Below are positions 25,897 through 33,626 of a stretch of 64,000 nt of DNA, one piece after another. The notes below the pieces were generated by a model that saw only the letters and a program-made list of their open reading frames with translations, was not told the origin of the DNA and did no database searches. The stretch is from the NCBI RefSeq assembly GCF_000993805.1, contig NZ_CP009961.1, forward strand, positions 148,001 through 212,000. Reading direction: 5' to 3'. This DNA comes from Thermofilum uzonense. Its GTDB lineage: Archaea; Thermoproteota; Thermoprotei; Thermofilales; Thermofilaceae. The position numbers were made by a program, and so were the translations under genes. Position 1 is the stretch's first letter, and each line of letters starts with the position of its first letter.

Positions 25897-26766
25897 ATGA
25901 GCGGTGCAAATCAAGCAACAGGTCTTTCTAATGATGAACTGGTGAGACTTTACATATCTCATTTGATTGCTAGGAACAGGTCTGAGAGGACTATAAAGTC
26001 GTTCCGCAGTATTCTTGAAAGATTTATCGGTTTTCTCGGAAGTAAAAGTGTAATGGAAGTAAGCGTCTACGACATAGATCTCTTTCTAGCTCATCTGCGC
26101 CAAAGAGGTTGGAAGCCAGATAGCTTGTACACGGCTGCCGTTGCAATTAAAAGGTTCCTCGAATTTATAGGGAAGAAAGATGTTTTGAAAGACTTCGAAC
26201 TCCCAAGACGCGAGAAGAAACTCCCTAGATACTTAGAACCCGAGGAAGTTAAAAAAATGCTCGAAGTAGCGGAAGACTCCAAGGAGAAGCTAATCGTGCT
26301 CCTCTTGTATACGACAGGCTTGAGAGTTGCCGAACTTGTAAACATTAAAAAATCAGATATAGATCTCGAGAAAAACACTATAAGAGTCAAGGGCAAAGGC
26401 TCCAAGGAACGTTACGTGTACTTTCCACCCGGCGTCACTCGACTCCTAGCGCAGGAGCTAAGCCGTAACAGCTCTGAGTGGCTTTTCCCATCTTCAAAGA
26501 ATCCCAATCATCACATACATTACACTACAGTCGAGAGAATACTGAGAAATCTAGGTAAGAAGGCAGGCCTAGGAAAACGTGTCACACCGCACGTTTTGCG
26601 CCACACATTTGCAACCATAAGCCTTGCAAGTGGTCTGGACATCCGCGAGATACAGGAACTTCTCGGCCATTCTAATCTGAATACAACCCAGGTCTACGCT
26701 CATGTATCTCGTGAAAGATTAAAGAGAGACTATGAGAAGGTTTGGGGAGCTTTTTCAGGACTTTAA
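25897..26766 (+). CDS. xerA: Tyrosine recombinase XerA
   Basis: A 289-residue tyrosine recombinase with the full catalytic set: Arg in T-G-L-R-V-A-E-L (about residue 143), Lys in K-G-K-G-S-K-E-R (about 170), H-x-x-R-H in H-V-L-R-H-T-F-A-T (about 232-236), His in L-L-G-H-S (about 257) and the nucleophile Tyr in T-Q-V-Y-A-H (about 267). The N-terminal SAM-like core-binding domain covers residues 10-95. The size and gene context (housekeeping, no integrase features or att repeats seen nearby) fit the chromosome-dimer resolvase XerA rather than a viral integrase. No dif-like site was recognised in the flanks. Confidence 0.92.
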   Translation: MSGANQATGLSNDELVRLYISHLIARNRSERTIKSFRSILERFIGFLGSKSVMEVSVYDIDLFLAHLRQRGWKPDSLYTAAVAIKRFLEFIGKKDVLKDFELPRREKKLPRYLEPEEVKKMLEVAEDSKEKLIVLLLYTTGLRVAELVNIKKSDIDLEKNTIRVKGKGSKERYVYFPPGVTRLLAQELSRNSSEWLFPSSKNPNHHIHYTTVERILRNLGKKAGLGKRVTPHVLRHTFATISLASGLDIREIQELLGHSNLNTTQVYAHVSRERLKRDYEKVWGAFSGL

Positions 26767-27341
26767 ACGATTTCAACCTGATTTGCCCGTAGTTCAACCT
26801 CAAGCCGTTTAAGCAGAGTATCTAGTCCAACAAGCTCCGCTCCCGCGAAGTTTTGCATATACTGCAGGCCAACCTTATGCCATTCATCGCTAGCTGCGGC
26901 CACACACTCTAAAGGTACGATGACCCTGTAGCCCCTGTAGAAAGCACCCATGACTGTTTGCTGCACGCATATGTGAGTGTGTATACCTGCTACTATCAGC
27001 GTGTCAACTCCTAGTTCTCGTAACAGAAGGTCAAGGTCCGTGTACTCGAAAGCGTCGTATCTTCTCTTTGGAATAACAAAGTCTCCAGGAGATGGGGTTA
27101 ACTCACTAACGATGCGGCTTTCACTAGAGCCTTTCAAGGCATGGGGCCCCCATAATCTTTCCTCAAAATCTATGTTCTGATAGTGCTGATCTATCACGTG
27201 TATAACAGGGATGTTCTTACTATGTGCATAATCAAGCAATCTCTTTATGTGAGGGATTATCTGTTCGGCTTTCTCTGCCCGTAGACGACCCCGGACAAAT
27301 TCTTCGAGCATATCAATAATTAAAACAGCATGTTTGGGCAT
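26763..27341 (-). CDS. Isochorismatase-family cysteine hydrolase (nicotinamidase-like)
   Basis: 192 residues with the isochorismatase-like triad: Asp in L-I-I-D-M near residue 10, Lys in I-P-K-R-R-Y-D-A-F near residue 92, and the nucleophile Cys in T-H-I-C-V-Q-Q-T near residue 126. H-V-I-D-Q-H-Y near residue 50 may hold metal ligands. The family includes nicotinamidases, ureidoacrylate and carbamoyl hydrolases; the sequence does not fix the substrate. It is convergent with xerA (4 bases overlap). Nicotinamide salvage is a fair guess in an archaeon. Confidence 0.82.
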   Translation of the reverse strand: MPKHAVLIIDMLEEFVRGRLRAEKAEQIIPHIKRLLDYAHSKNIPVIHVIDQHYQNIDFEERLWGPHALKGSSESRIVSELTPSPGDFVIPKRRYDAFEYTDLDLLLRELGVDTLIVAGIHTHICVQQTVMGAFYRGYRVIVPLECVAAASDEWHKVGLQYMQNFAGAELVGLDTLLKRLEVELRANQVEIV

Positions 27342-27377
27342 TGTGTGAAGAATCGGAATCAGAGTTTAAATTGTTTT

Positions 27378-27737
27378 TCATTCAGGCTTGAGTACAACGA
27401 CCTTGGGTTTGAGCTCTTCATCTAACTGTTTTAAAAGCGTTGCAATTCTGTGCCCCTTTTCTGTGAGACGTAAAATCCTGTTACCCGGAGCTCCTTTCCT
27501 ATCTTCCTCTACAAGGTTATATTGTAGGAGCTTCTTGATGTTATTATAGATGGAGGTTGTTGAGAGGCCCGTGGATGGCCTTAAATCGGTAATCTTCTTT
27601 TCACCTTCAAGCAGAGCGAGAAGAATAAGATCACTTTCAGTGAATATGATCTTTCTATCTATTTCTTCACCCAATTCAAGCCCCCTATTTTCAAGAGTAT
27701 ATCCGAAATAAAAATTAACCTCTATTTCAAGAACCAT
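27378..27737 (-). CDS. Winged-helix transcriptional regulator
   Basis: About 119 residues with a winged helix near residues 35-95: L-I-L-L-A-L-L-E-G-E-K-K-I-T-D-L, then S-T-G-L-S-T-T-S-I-Y-N-N-I-K-K-L as recognition helix and L-V-E-E-D as wing, L-T-E-K-G-H-R at the end. The frame is open to 27752, but that would overlap the start of the divergent gene; the ATG at 27737 is more likely. This leaves only 5 bases between the two divergent starts, so each promoter must lie inside the other's coding region. Targets unknown. Confidence 0.7.
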   Translation of the reverse strand: MVLEIEVNFYFGYTLENRGLELGEEIDRKIIFTESDLILLALLEGEKKITDLRPSTGLSTTSIYNNIKKLLQYNLVEEDRKGAPGNRILRLTEKGHRIATLLKQLDEELKPKVVVLKPE

Positions 27738-27742
27738 ATGGT

Positions 27743-28069
27743 ATGTCAACAATCAAACTATCTGATTTCCAGAAGCTCGATATACGTGTTGGTCGCATTC
27801 TTGAAGCCCAAGCTATACAGAAAAGTGATAAGCTTATTCTCTTAAAAGTGGATATTGGAAGCGAGGTCAGGCAGCTAGTAGCAGGTCTACGTCCATACTA
27901 CAAGCCAGAAGAGCTTGTTGGCAAGCAAATAATTGTTCTTGCAAACCTCGAGCCTAAATCGCTAATGGGCTATACGTCTCAAGGGATGTTACTAGCAGCC
28001 ATAGACGACGGAAAACCAGTTCTGCTGGTACCGGAAAAAGAAGTAAAGATCGGCTCAAAAATAGGATAA
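27743..28069 (+). CDS. tRNA-binding OB-fold protein (MetRS beta-like)
   Basis: A 108-residue stand-alone EMAP/Trbp111-type domain. It matches the C-terminal beta domain of methionyl-tRNA synthetase: F-Q-K-L-D-I-R-V-G-R-I near the N-terminus, S-D-K-L-I-L-L-K-V-D-I-G near residue 28, Q-L-V-A-G-L near residue 44 and L-M-G-Y-x-S-Q-G-M-L-L-A near residue 74. In many archaea this domain is encoded apart from MetRS and acts in trans to bind tRNA. A TATA-like AAATAAAAATTAA at 27704-27716 fits a leaderless start at 27743. Confidence 0.88.
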   Translation: MSTIKLSDFQKLDIRVGRILEAQAIQKSDKLILLKVDIGSEVRQLVAGLRPYYKPEELVGKQIIVLANLEPKSLMGYTSQGMLLAAIDDGKPVLLVPEKEVKIGSKIG

Positions 28070-28078
28070 AAATTATTT

Positions 28079-28327
28079 TTAACGGATACCTAAGTGAAGT
28101 CCTCGATCGAATCTAGCAGTGTCCATCTCCCTGTAACTGCTAAGGAGTTTTCTGATTGCCTCTCGAATCGCATCACTTCTATTCTGAAAGTATCCCTTCT
28201 CGATAAGCTGGTCCAATGCATCAATGAGACCTGTAGGAAGTTTAACTGAGATAACTTTTGTGATCGAAGTATAGTCACCCCTATTTGTCACGTAATAACT
28301 GCTTGTAAGATCGTTGCGTGTTGTCAT
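28079..28327 (-). CDS. Ribbon-helix-helix DNA-binding protein
   Basis: 82 residues with one ribbon-helix-helix fold at about residues 22-68: T-K-V-I-S-V-K-L-P as the strand, G-L-I-D-A-L-D-Q-L-I-E-K as helix A, and F-Q-N-R-S-D-A-I-R-E-A-I-R-K-L-L as helix B. It resembles the CopG/ParD/NikR N-terminal class without a ligand domain. No toxin-like partner gene lies beside it, so it is more likely a small autonomous repressor than an antitoxin. The function is not known. The 168 bases upstream hold its promoter and no gene. Confidence 0.8.
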   Translation of the reverse strand: MTTRNDLTSSYYVTNRGDYTSITKVISVKLPTGLIDALDQLIEKGYFQNRSDAIREAIRKLLSSYREMDTARFDRGLHLGIR

Positions 28328-28495
28328 CGAGCATTATATACACGTGCTTAGTATATAGAATCCTCGCATTAAACCGATCGCATAGTTGTAGGACAAATTG
28401 ATGATCCTAGAATCGCGGAGCCTTAATTACCTTAGAAACTAAGTTCTGGCATCAGAAACGTTAATTTATGAAGGTTCGCTCTAACCTTGAGTTTT

Positions 28496-29230
28496 ATGGC
28501 AGAACGGCGTCCTAACTACCAGAAAGAAAAGGAGAATATTCGGAGGGAAACATGGCTTACCCTCGAAAAATATGAAGTAGTCACTACCCCGAGACCTTGT
28601 TATGGAAAAATACCAGGCTTCATTGGAAGCTCCGGCGTGCAAACTAAACTCGTAAAACTAGAACATTTCAGAACATCATCGGTGATCTACACCACTCCTG
28701 ACGTCCCAATGAGAGTTGTACGCGAGGAATCACTCAGGAGGGGGAAGCAGGTAATCCTCTCCCTTCCCGGGTTAAAAGGCTATGTTTTACTGGATTCTGA
28801 TAAAATACCCCCTCACCGACTAGGATATGCATCGACACTAAGAGGAGCCCTTGCCATGGGCGAGAAGATTAAATGGCCTGAGAATATGAAAATAGATATT
28901 GTGTTCATAGGTAGCGTGGCTGTAAATACTAACGGTGCAAGACTTGGAAGAGGCGACGGGCTCTACGACTTAGAATATGGAATACTCCGCGAACTTCACG
29001 TTATCTCCGAACGAACGCCCATAGTAACCATTGTCCACGACCTTCAGGTTATCGAGAAGAAGATCCCAATGCTGCCTCATGACGTCCCAGCAGATTTTAT
29101 AATAACTCCTACGCGTGTATTGATTACATCCACACCCTTTCCACGACCTCCAGGAGTTATATGGGAATCCCTCTCTATCGAGTTCATCAAATCAACTCCT
29201 ATACTCCGGGCTTTGTTTGGAATTTCATAG
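28496..29230 (+). CDS. 5-formyltetrahydrofolate cyclo-ligase family protein
   Basis: A protein of 244 residues from the preferred ATG resembling the MTHFS/5-FCL family. Family marks are K-E-N-I-R-R-E-T-W near residue 14, V-I-Y-T-T-P-D-V-P near residue 62, and G-S-V-A-V-N-x-N-G-A-R-L-G-R-G-D-G-Y/L-x-D-L-E near residues 142-162, which is the nucleotide/phosphate loop. The archaeal members form a separate branch whose substrate may be a modified folate or unrelated. The frame opens at TTG 28487, but TTAATTTATG at 28460-28469 lies about 30 bases before the ATG at 28496, which favours that start. Confidence 0.78.
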   Translation: MAERRPNYQKEKENIRRETWLTLEKYEVVTTPRPCYGKIPGFIGSSGVQTKLVKLEHFRTSSVIYTTPDVPMRVVREESLRRGKQVILSLPGLKGYVLLDSDKIPPHRLGYASTLRGALAMGEKIKWPENMKIDIVFIGSVAVNTNGARLGRGDGLYDLEYGILRELHVISERTPIVTIVHDLQVIEKKIPMLPHDVPADFIITPTRVLITSTPFPRPPGVIWESLSIEFIKSTPILRALFGIS

Positions 29231-29232
29231 AA

Positions 29233-29793
29233 TTATCTTGCTCTAAGCAATCCAGGCGCCTCTAAGTTAAGCCTGATCTGACATTGCGCACAAAAAGTCG
29301 CGGGCTTGCTATCTACATCATACACCGAGTTACTAAAACGCATAACACAGTTCCGCGAGCAGTGAGGCAGACCAAAGCTATGTCCGAGCTCGTGTAGGCT
29401 TTCCTTTAACAATCTTGCACGAAACAGTTGAACAGAGTTTGTAGAACCGTAAAGATCTGGCTTAAGCCTTTCTGTAAATACTATTCCCCCCCAATTCGGT
29501 TTAGCTATTCCGAAAACAAAATTCAATCCCTCGACGAATCCATCTCCATCAATCACTACCAGCACCCTTTGGTGGGGTAAAACGCCTATTTTCTCGGAGA
29601 GGTAATCTAAAAGTTTATCAGCCTGAAGCTGTTCTCGCTCCTCTGAATAAACCCCTATCAGCGAGCCTAAAGTAATCGTTTTCGAATCTGTGACGATCGA
29701 AGCATTGAAAATAAGTCTCAGCATGTTTTCTAGCCACTCAATATGTTCAATTGGTATTCCTACAGATAATATCTTTATAGCGTATTCAGCCAT
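29233..29793 (-). CDS. amzA: Archaemetzincin zinc metalloprotease
   Basis: About 186 residues with the exact archaemetzincin signature: H-E-L-G-H-S-F-G-L-P-H-C near residues 133-144, then four residues to C-V-M, and a C-A-Q-C pair about 20 residues later. The three histidines and the structural four-cysteine zinc site are complete. The family is widespread in archaea, but its physiological substrate is not established. The open frame begins at 29820; the ATG at 29793 starts the usual N-terminal strand (I-K-I-L-S-V-G). It ends 2 bases from the stop of the convergent folate-family gene. Confidence 0.92.
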   Translation of the reverse strand: MAEYAIKILSVGIPIEHIEWLENMLRLIFNASIVTDSKTITLGSLIGVYSEEREQLQADKLLDYLSEKIGVLPHQRVLVVIDGDGFVEGLNFVFGIAKPNWGGIVFTERLKPDLYGSTNSVQLFRARLLKESLHELGHSFGLPHCSRNCVMRFSNSVYDVDSKPATFCAQCQIRLNLEAPGLLRAR

Positions 29794-29877
29794 AATACGA
29801 CAGTATGTTAAACATACCAAGACATTAAATAAAGTGTTACTGTTATTCCATGGATTGGGACCTTACTAGGATAGGTT

Positions 29878-30264
29878 ATGTACTACAGGCTAGATGATAT
29901 ACTTGACGAGGCTATAGCTGTATCAGAGGAGAGCATCCGGGTACTTCTGATCACAATTATTGGAGCGACAATTATTTCTCTATTGTTTAATTCTCCGAAT
30001 GTCTTCTTATTCCCGCCGCTAATAGCATCTTCCTACTTTTTTGTTTCATTTTTACGAAGAATTTATGAGTTTTACCGGAAGGAAGGAAGCAGAGGGCTAG
30101 GGTTGCTGTTTGTAGCGCCATCATACGTAACGTTGGTAACAGGTTTTTTAGCTTTCTCGGGTTTTCTATCAACGCTAGCCTACACAATTATATTGATTGG
30201 CTTCCTCCTAATGATTGTTTTTAAAATCATTGAGGGTAAACGTGACTTCATCGTTTTAACTTAG
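29878..30264 (+). CDS. Small membrane protein
   Basis: 128 residues with hydrophobic segments near residues 22-38, 40-58, 76-94 and 98-118, plus a charged link (Y-R-K-E-G-S-R-G) between the second and third. I recognise no family. It starts at an ATG and is followed by ribK on the same strand after 74 bases. No function can be assigned. Confidence 0.55.
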   Translation: MYYRLDDILDEAIAVSEESIRVLLITIIGATIISLLFNSPNVFLFPPLIASSYFFVSFLRRIYEFYRKEGSRGLGLLFVAPSYVTLVTGFLAFSGFLSTLAYTIILIGFLLMIVFKIIEGKRDFIVLT

Positions 30265-30338
30265 CGTTTTCTTTTCAAAAGTTTCATGTTGTACTTAGGA
30301 AAAGTTACAGATAAAAACCAGGGGGGTATAATCAAGTC

Positions 30339-31025
30339 GTGTCTAATCTCACTAAATACGAGATTTTCCCATTGCTCCTAGAACTAGCTAAGAGGAACTG
30401 TCTCAACTTTCCTGAAAGGATAAGTCGGACAGAAATAATAAAATCTTTAGATATCTCTGCATGGCGATTTCGGAAGATTCTAAAATATGCTGAGGATGAG
30501 GGGTATATTGAGCGTGTGCCTCTAGGGCGTTTTATCGCTTTCAAGATAACGCCTCGAGGGAGAGAGTTACTAGAGAGCATCTATGGGGATTTAAAGAGGA
30601 TACTTGACTCAGGCTTAACCGTTGAGCTCAGAGGTAAAGTTGTTCCTGGTTTGGGCGAGGGTGCGTACTATCTTAGCATTCCACAGTATGTTGAAGCTTT
30701 CAAGGAAGCTCTAGGCTTTGAACCCTTCCCTGGAACGCTTAATGTGAGGCTCGATGAGGACTCAGTGAAGAAGAGAGTTTTCGTAAGGAATTCAGGAAAA
30801 GGAATATACATTCCGGGTTCTACTTTGAATGGTAAAAGTTTCTGTGGAGTCACAGTCTATAAGGCTGTGATTAGTGCCAATGGAGTATCTGTATTCGGCG
30901 CAGTCCTAGATATTGAAAAAACCAAGCATGGAGATGAAATTCTAGAAGTGATATCTCAGGTGAGATTACGTTCAGAGTTAAAGCTGAGAGATGGAGATCC
31001 CGTCGAAATAAGGGTTATGCTTTAG
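30339..31025 (+). CDS. ribK: CTP-dependent riboflavin kinase with HTH domain
   Basis: 228 residues in the two-domain form of archaeal RibK. An N-terminal winged helix (about residues 10-85; I-S-R-T-E-I-I-K-S-L-D-I-S-A-W) is fused to a cradle-loop barrel kinase: G-L-G-E-G-A-Y-Y-L near residue 105, F-E-P-F-P-G-T-L-N-V-R-L near residue 131 and the CTP/Mg-binding N and T residues there. It makes FMN from riboflavin using CTP. The fused DNA-binding part suggests it may also act as a riboflavin-linked regulator. GTG start at 30339. It overlaps the convergent gene by 11 bases. Confidence 0.92.
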   Translation: MSNLTKYEIFPLLLELAKRNCLNFPERISRTEIIKSLDISAWRFRKILKYAEDEGYIERVPLGRFIAFKITPRGRELLESIYGDLKRILDSGLTVELRGKVVPGLGEGAYYLSIPQYVEAFKEALGFEPFPGTLNVRLDEDSVKKRVFVRNSGKGIYIPGSTLNGKSFCGVTVYKAVISANGVSVFGAVLDIEKTKHGDEILEVISQVRLRSELKLRDGDPVEIRVML

Positions 31026-31413
31026 GCTCCTCTACTTCTTTCAATTCAAAAATACAAAATCCCTCTTTGAACTCGACAAGTTTCTCACTAATTGCATAAA
31101 CTCTTCTGCCCGTGAGCGTACGGATACCGGCTGCCACATAGAAGGGAAGAGGACAGTACTCTCTCAATTGACAATCTGTTCCCTGTACCTTCACTTTAAT
31201 GCTCTCTCCCTCAATCTCAACATAGCCTTTAAGTTGTACCTTATCGAGTACAATGCCGATCGCCTCATCAATGGAAGACGCTTTCATGTCCTTGAAGACT
31301 TCACGGGCAAAGAGCTCTGATGCTACTGCGACCTGGCCCCTTGTAAGGCTGAGCTTTTCAACCAGCTTTCTAATGACTGCAAGCCATAAGTTACAGCAGT
31401 GAGCGTCTTGCAT
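31015..31413 (-). CDS. Hypothetical cysteine-containing protein of the AOR operon
   Basis: I do not recognise this 132-residue protein. It has a C-C pair at residues 6-7, a helical middle, and the segment C-Q-L-R-E-Y-C-P-L-P-F near residue 78 with another Cys in E-G-F-C-I-F near residue 119. The spacing recalls metal or redox sites in small ligand-binding domains, but no named family fits with confidence. It is the third gene after AOR and the MoaD-like gene on the same strand (36 bases from the latter), so it may help in cofactor insertion or electron transfer for AOR. Confidence 0.65.
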   Translation of the reverse strand: MQDAHCCNLWLAVIRKLVEKLSLTRGQVAVASELFAREVFKDMKASSIDEAIGIVLDKVQLKGYVEIEGESIKVKVQGTDCQLREYCPLPFYVAAGIRTLTGRRVYAISEKLVEFKEGFCIFELKEVEEPKA

Positions 31414-31449
31414 CTTGTAAGTATCTATCCAGTGATGTATAAGGTTATT

Positions 31450-31686
31450 CTAACCTCCTCCGATATGGGGAAGTACCTTGACTTCATCCCCCACCCTTAT
31501 AGGATGCTCTAGCTCTGCAGGCCTATCATTTACCAGGAAAAAGATTCTACCGAGATGCGGAAGAAGTATAGGGTTTAGGATACTTTTTAGGGTGTAAGTC
31601 TTTTCTTCACTTACATCCAATTCTTCAAAGGTTTTGCCGACTAGCTCCGTTACGAAGCCATAATAAAGTATCTTGATTTTTCCCAT
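31450..31686 (-). CDS. MoaD/ThiS-like sulfur carrier protein
   Basis: A 78-residue beta-grasp protein ending in G-G-G, the C-terminal glycine tail that is adenylated and turned to thiocarboxylate. Conserved spots are V-N-D-R-P-A near residue 52, the D-E-V-K-V-L-P-H-I-G-G-G end and the N-terminal strand I-K-I-L-Y-Y-G. It lies 6 bases after AOR and most likely donates sulfur for the pterin dithiolene of AOR's tungsten cofactor. AOR genes are often followed by such a moaD-like gene. An extra role as a ubiquitin-like modifier (SAMP) is possible in archaea. Confidence 0.88.
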   Translation of the reverse strand: MGKIKILYYGFVTELVGKTFEELDVSEEKTYTLKSILNPILLPHLGRIFFLVNDRPAELEHPIRVGDEVKVLPHIGGG

Positions 31687-31692
31687 ACCCCC

Positions 31693-33549
31693 TCAGTAAG
31701 TTAGCTGTATAAAACTTTCTAAATCCTTGCATACGTCCGTTAATCCTAGCCTTTCAAGCGTGGACGCTCTAGGAATGCCTCTGTGATCCCACCCAACATA
31801 CGAGTAGTAGGCACCCAGCATTTCGTCGTATCTATCTATGTCCAGTCTTGCTCCCTTGAATGGCCCTTTTGTTAGCGGACGTGTAAACCATTTCTTAGGT
31901 GGATAGTCCCTGCCTCTATGCCAACCTTTACCTTCAGCTTGGAACTCTCTCACCCAGAAAGCTCGGATTAAAGTTAATACTCTCTCAGCAGCTATCAGAA
32001 AATCGTCCCAAGTCCAGGATAGCCCCGTAGCGAGGTTAAACAGCCTTACATACCAGTCCAACTCTAGACTTACCTCAACCCAGGGCAACCTACATGATAC
32101 CAGCATTTCAAAAACCCCACCTCTTATTCTTTGAAGCTCGAATACCCTGAACGCTTTTTGACGTGTATACTCGAACCTTCCGTGTGCTACTTCCCATGAT
32201 ATAACCCATGCGTCTTTATGATGGGCTCCCACTGTGCTTACACCATATGATAGTGCCATGGCCGGTGCGGCGTGGCAGTCATAAGCAGAAACACTAAGTC
32301 CCTTAACGTGGACAGCAATTTCATCCCCTCCAAGCTTGAGTGAGGCGTGCTCTAAGCCCTCTGCAAGCAGGTCGCCCAGGCCCCGCCGATAAACGATATC
32401 CTCGGATAATTCAAGCATCGAGTTAAAGTCTCCGAAATCAATCTTCTCCTCTATGATTTTGCTTTGAGAGGCCTCCGCTGCAAAACCCAGAGCGGCACCA
32501 AGGCCAATAGTATCAATTCCCCACATGTCGGCAAGCCTGTTAAGCCTTGCGATCTTGGCCAGGTCATTAAGACCTATGTTGGAACCGAGCATGGCTACAT
32601 TCTCGTAGTCAAGTTCAGAGATCTCTCCAGTATCATCTAGAATATAATTTCCGCAGGGCATGTTGCAGTTAGGGCATCCTCGCTGCCCTTTCTTCATCCG
32701 CTCCATTGCATTCCCGTCGATATTCTCGCTAAACTCGAAGACACCCTCACTGAAATTATAGGTTGGTAGTACGCCGTTAGCCTGCGACCATTGTATTGTT
32801 GACATGGTTCCCTGTCTCATCCAGAAAGAATAAGCCGGCTTCTTCTTAATCTCTGCATATGCCTCGGCTGCTAGCTTTTTATACTCCTCTGGATCGTGGA
32901 GCTCAGGAAGTCTATCTCCTGAAAACACTATAGCTTTCAAGTTTTTGCTACCCATAACCGCTCCTATGCCTGGCCTACCACCGCTCCTACCCTCCTGTGA
33001 CATAACCGTAGCGAGCTTTACCTTATTTTCGCCAGCCGGCCCAATGAGAAGTATACCTGTGTTTCTCCCATGTTTCTTTCGGAGTATCCTCTCGCTGGTA
33101 AATGTATCTCTGCCCCAGAGGTCTTCAGCCGGACTAAACTCGACTTTCCCATCGTAAATGTGTAAGTAGACAGGTTTCTCGGATTTCCCTGTTACCACTA
33201 GAGCATCGTAACCAGCGTATCTCATATAAACGGCTCCCAAGCTCCCAATATTTCCGTCTCCGTAACCGTGTGTGAGTGGACTCTTAGCTGCAACGACGAG
33301 TTTTCCAGTGCTTGGGCCGGGAAGACCTGTTATAGGCCCTGTTGCTATCACAAGCAAGTTGTGTGGTGAGAAAGGATCTAGTCCTGGGGGAAGGTAATCC
33401 CACAATATACGTGCAGCAAATCCTCTCCCACCTATGTATTTTTGGGCGAATGAGCCATCGTATTCATGTATCTTGATCTTCCTATTGGATAAGTCAATCC
33501 ATAATATCCTCCCATTCCATCCTTTCAGCATCATTTTTATTTCCTGCAC
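31693..33549 (-). CDS. aor: Tungsten-dependent aldehyde ferredoxin oxidoreductase
   Basis: 618 residues of the AOR family, oxidising aldehydes to acids while reducing ferredoxin. The N-terminal domain has G-G-R-G-F-A-A near residue 39 and A-T-G-P-I-T-G-L-P-G-P-S-T-G-K near residue 69 (pterin site). The cluster ligands begin with C-P-N-C-N-M-P-C near residue 291, and the last Cys lies in V-S-C-R-L near residue 484. C-terminal motifs for the second pterin (Y-D-C-H-A-A-P-A near residue 424) are present. The start is GTG at 33549; ATGs a few codons in are alternatives. A TATA-like TTTATATATTTATC lies about 25 bases before it. It leads an operon with moaD. Confidence 0.93.
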   Translation of the reverse strand: MQEIKMMLKGWNGRILWIDLSNRKIKIHEYDGSFAQKYIGGRGFAARILWDYLPPGLDPFSPHNLLVIATGPITGLPGPSTGKLVVAAKSPLTHGYGDGNIGSLGAVYMRYAGYDALVVTGKSEKPVYLHIYDGKVEFSPAEDLWGRDTFTSERILRKKHGRNTGILLIGPAGENKVKLATVMSQEGRSGGRPGIGAVMGSKNLKAIVFSGDRLPELHDPEEYKKLAAEAYAEIKKKPAYSFWMRQGTMSTIQWSQANGVLPTYNFSEGVFEFSENIDGNAMERMKKGQRGCPNCNMPCGNYILDDTGEISELDYENVAMLGSNIGLNDLAKIARLNRLADMWGIDTIGLGAALGFAAEASQSKIIEEKIDFGDFNSMLELSEDIVYRRGLGDLLAEGLEHASLKLGGDEIAVHVKGLSVSAYDCHAAPAMALSYGVSTVGAHHKDAWVISWEVAHGRFEYTRQKAFRVFELQRIRGGVFEMLVSCRLPWVEVSLELDWYVRLFNLATGLSWTWDDFLIAAERVLTLIRAFWVREFQAEGKGWHRGRDYPPKKWFTRPLTKGPFKGARLDIDRYDEMLGAYYSYVGWDHRGIPRASTLERLGLTDVCKDLESFIQLTY

Positions 33550-33626
33550 AGTACTAGTTAAAACTTATTTCGATAAATATATAAATAAGAATGGGGATAA
33601 AATGAACCCTCATCGGTGATGAGCAT

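Noticed and set aside
26763-28327. Toxin-antitoxin pair around the ribbon-helix-helix gene
   Set aside because: No toxin-like small gene adjoins it in operon orientation.
33614-33622. GTGATGA before deoA
   Set aside because: It is the ribosome-binding site; no box D downstream.
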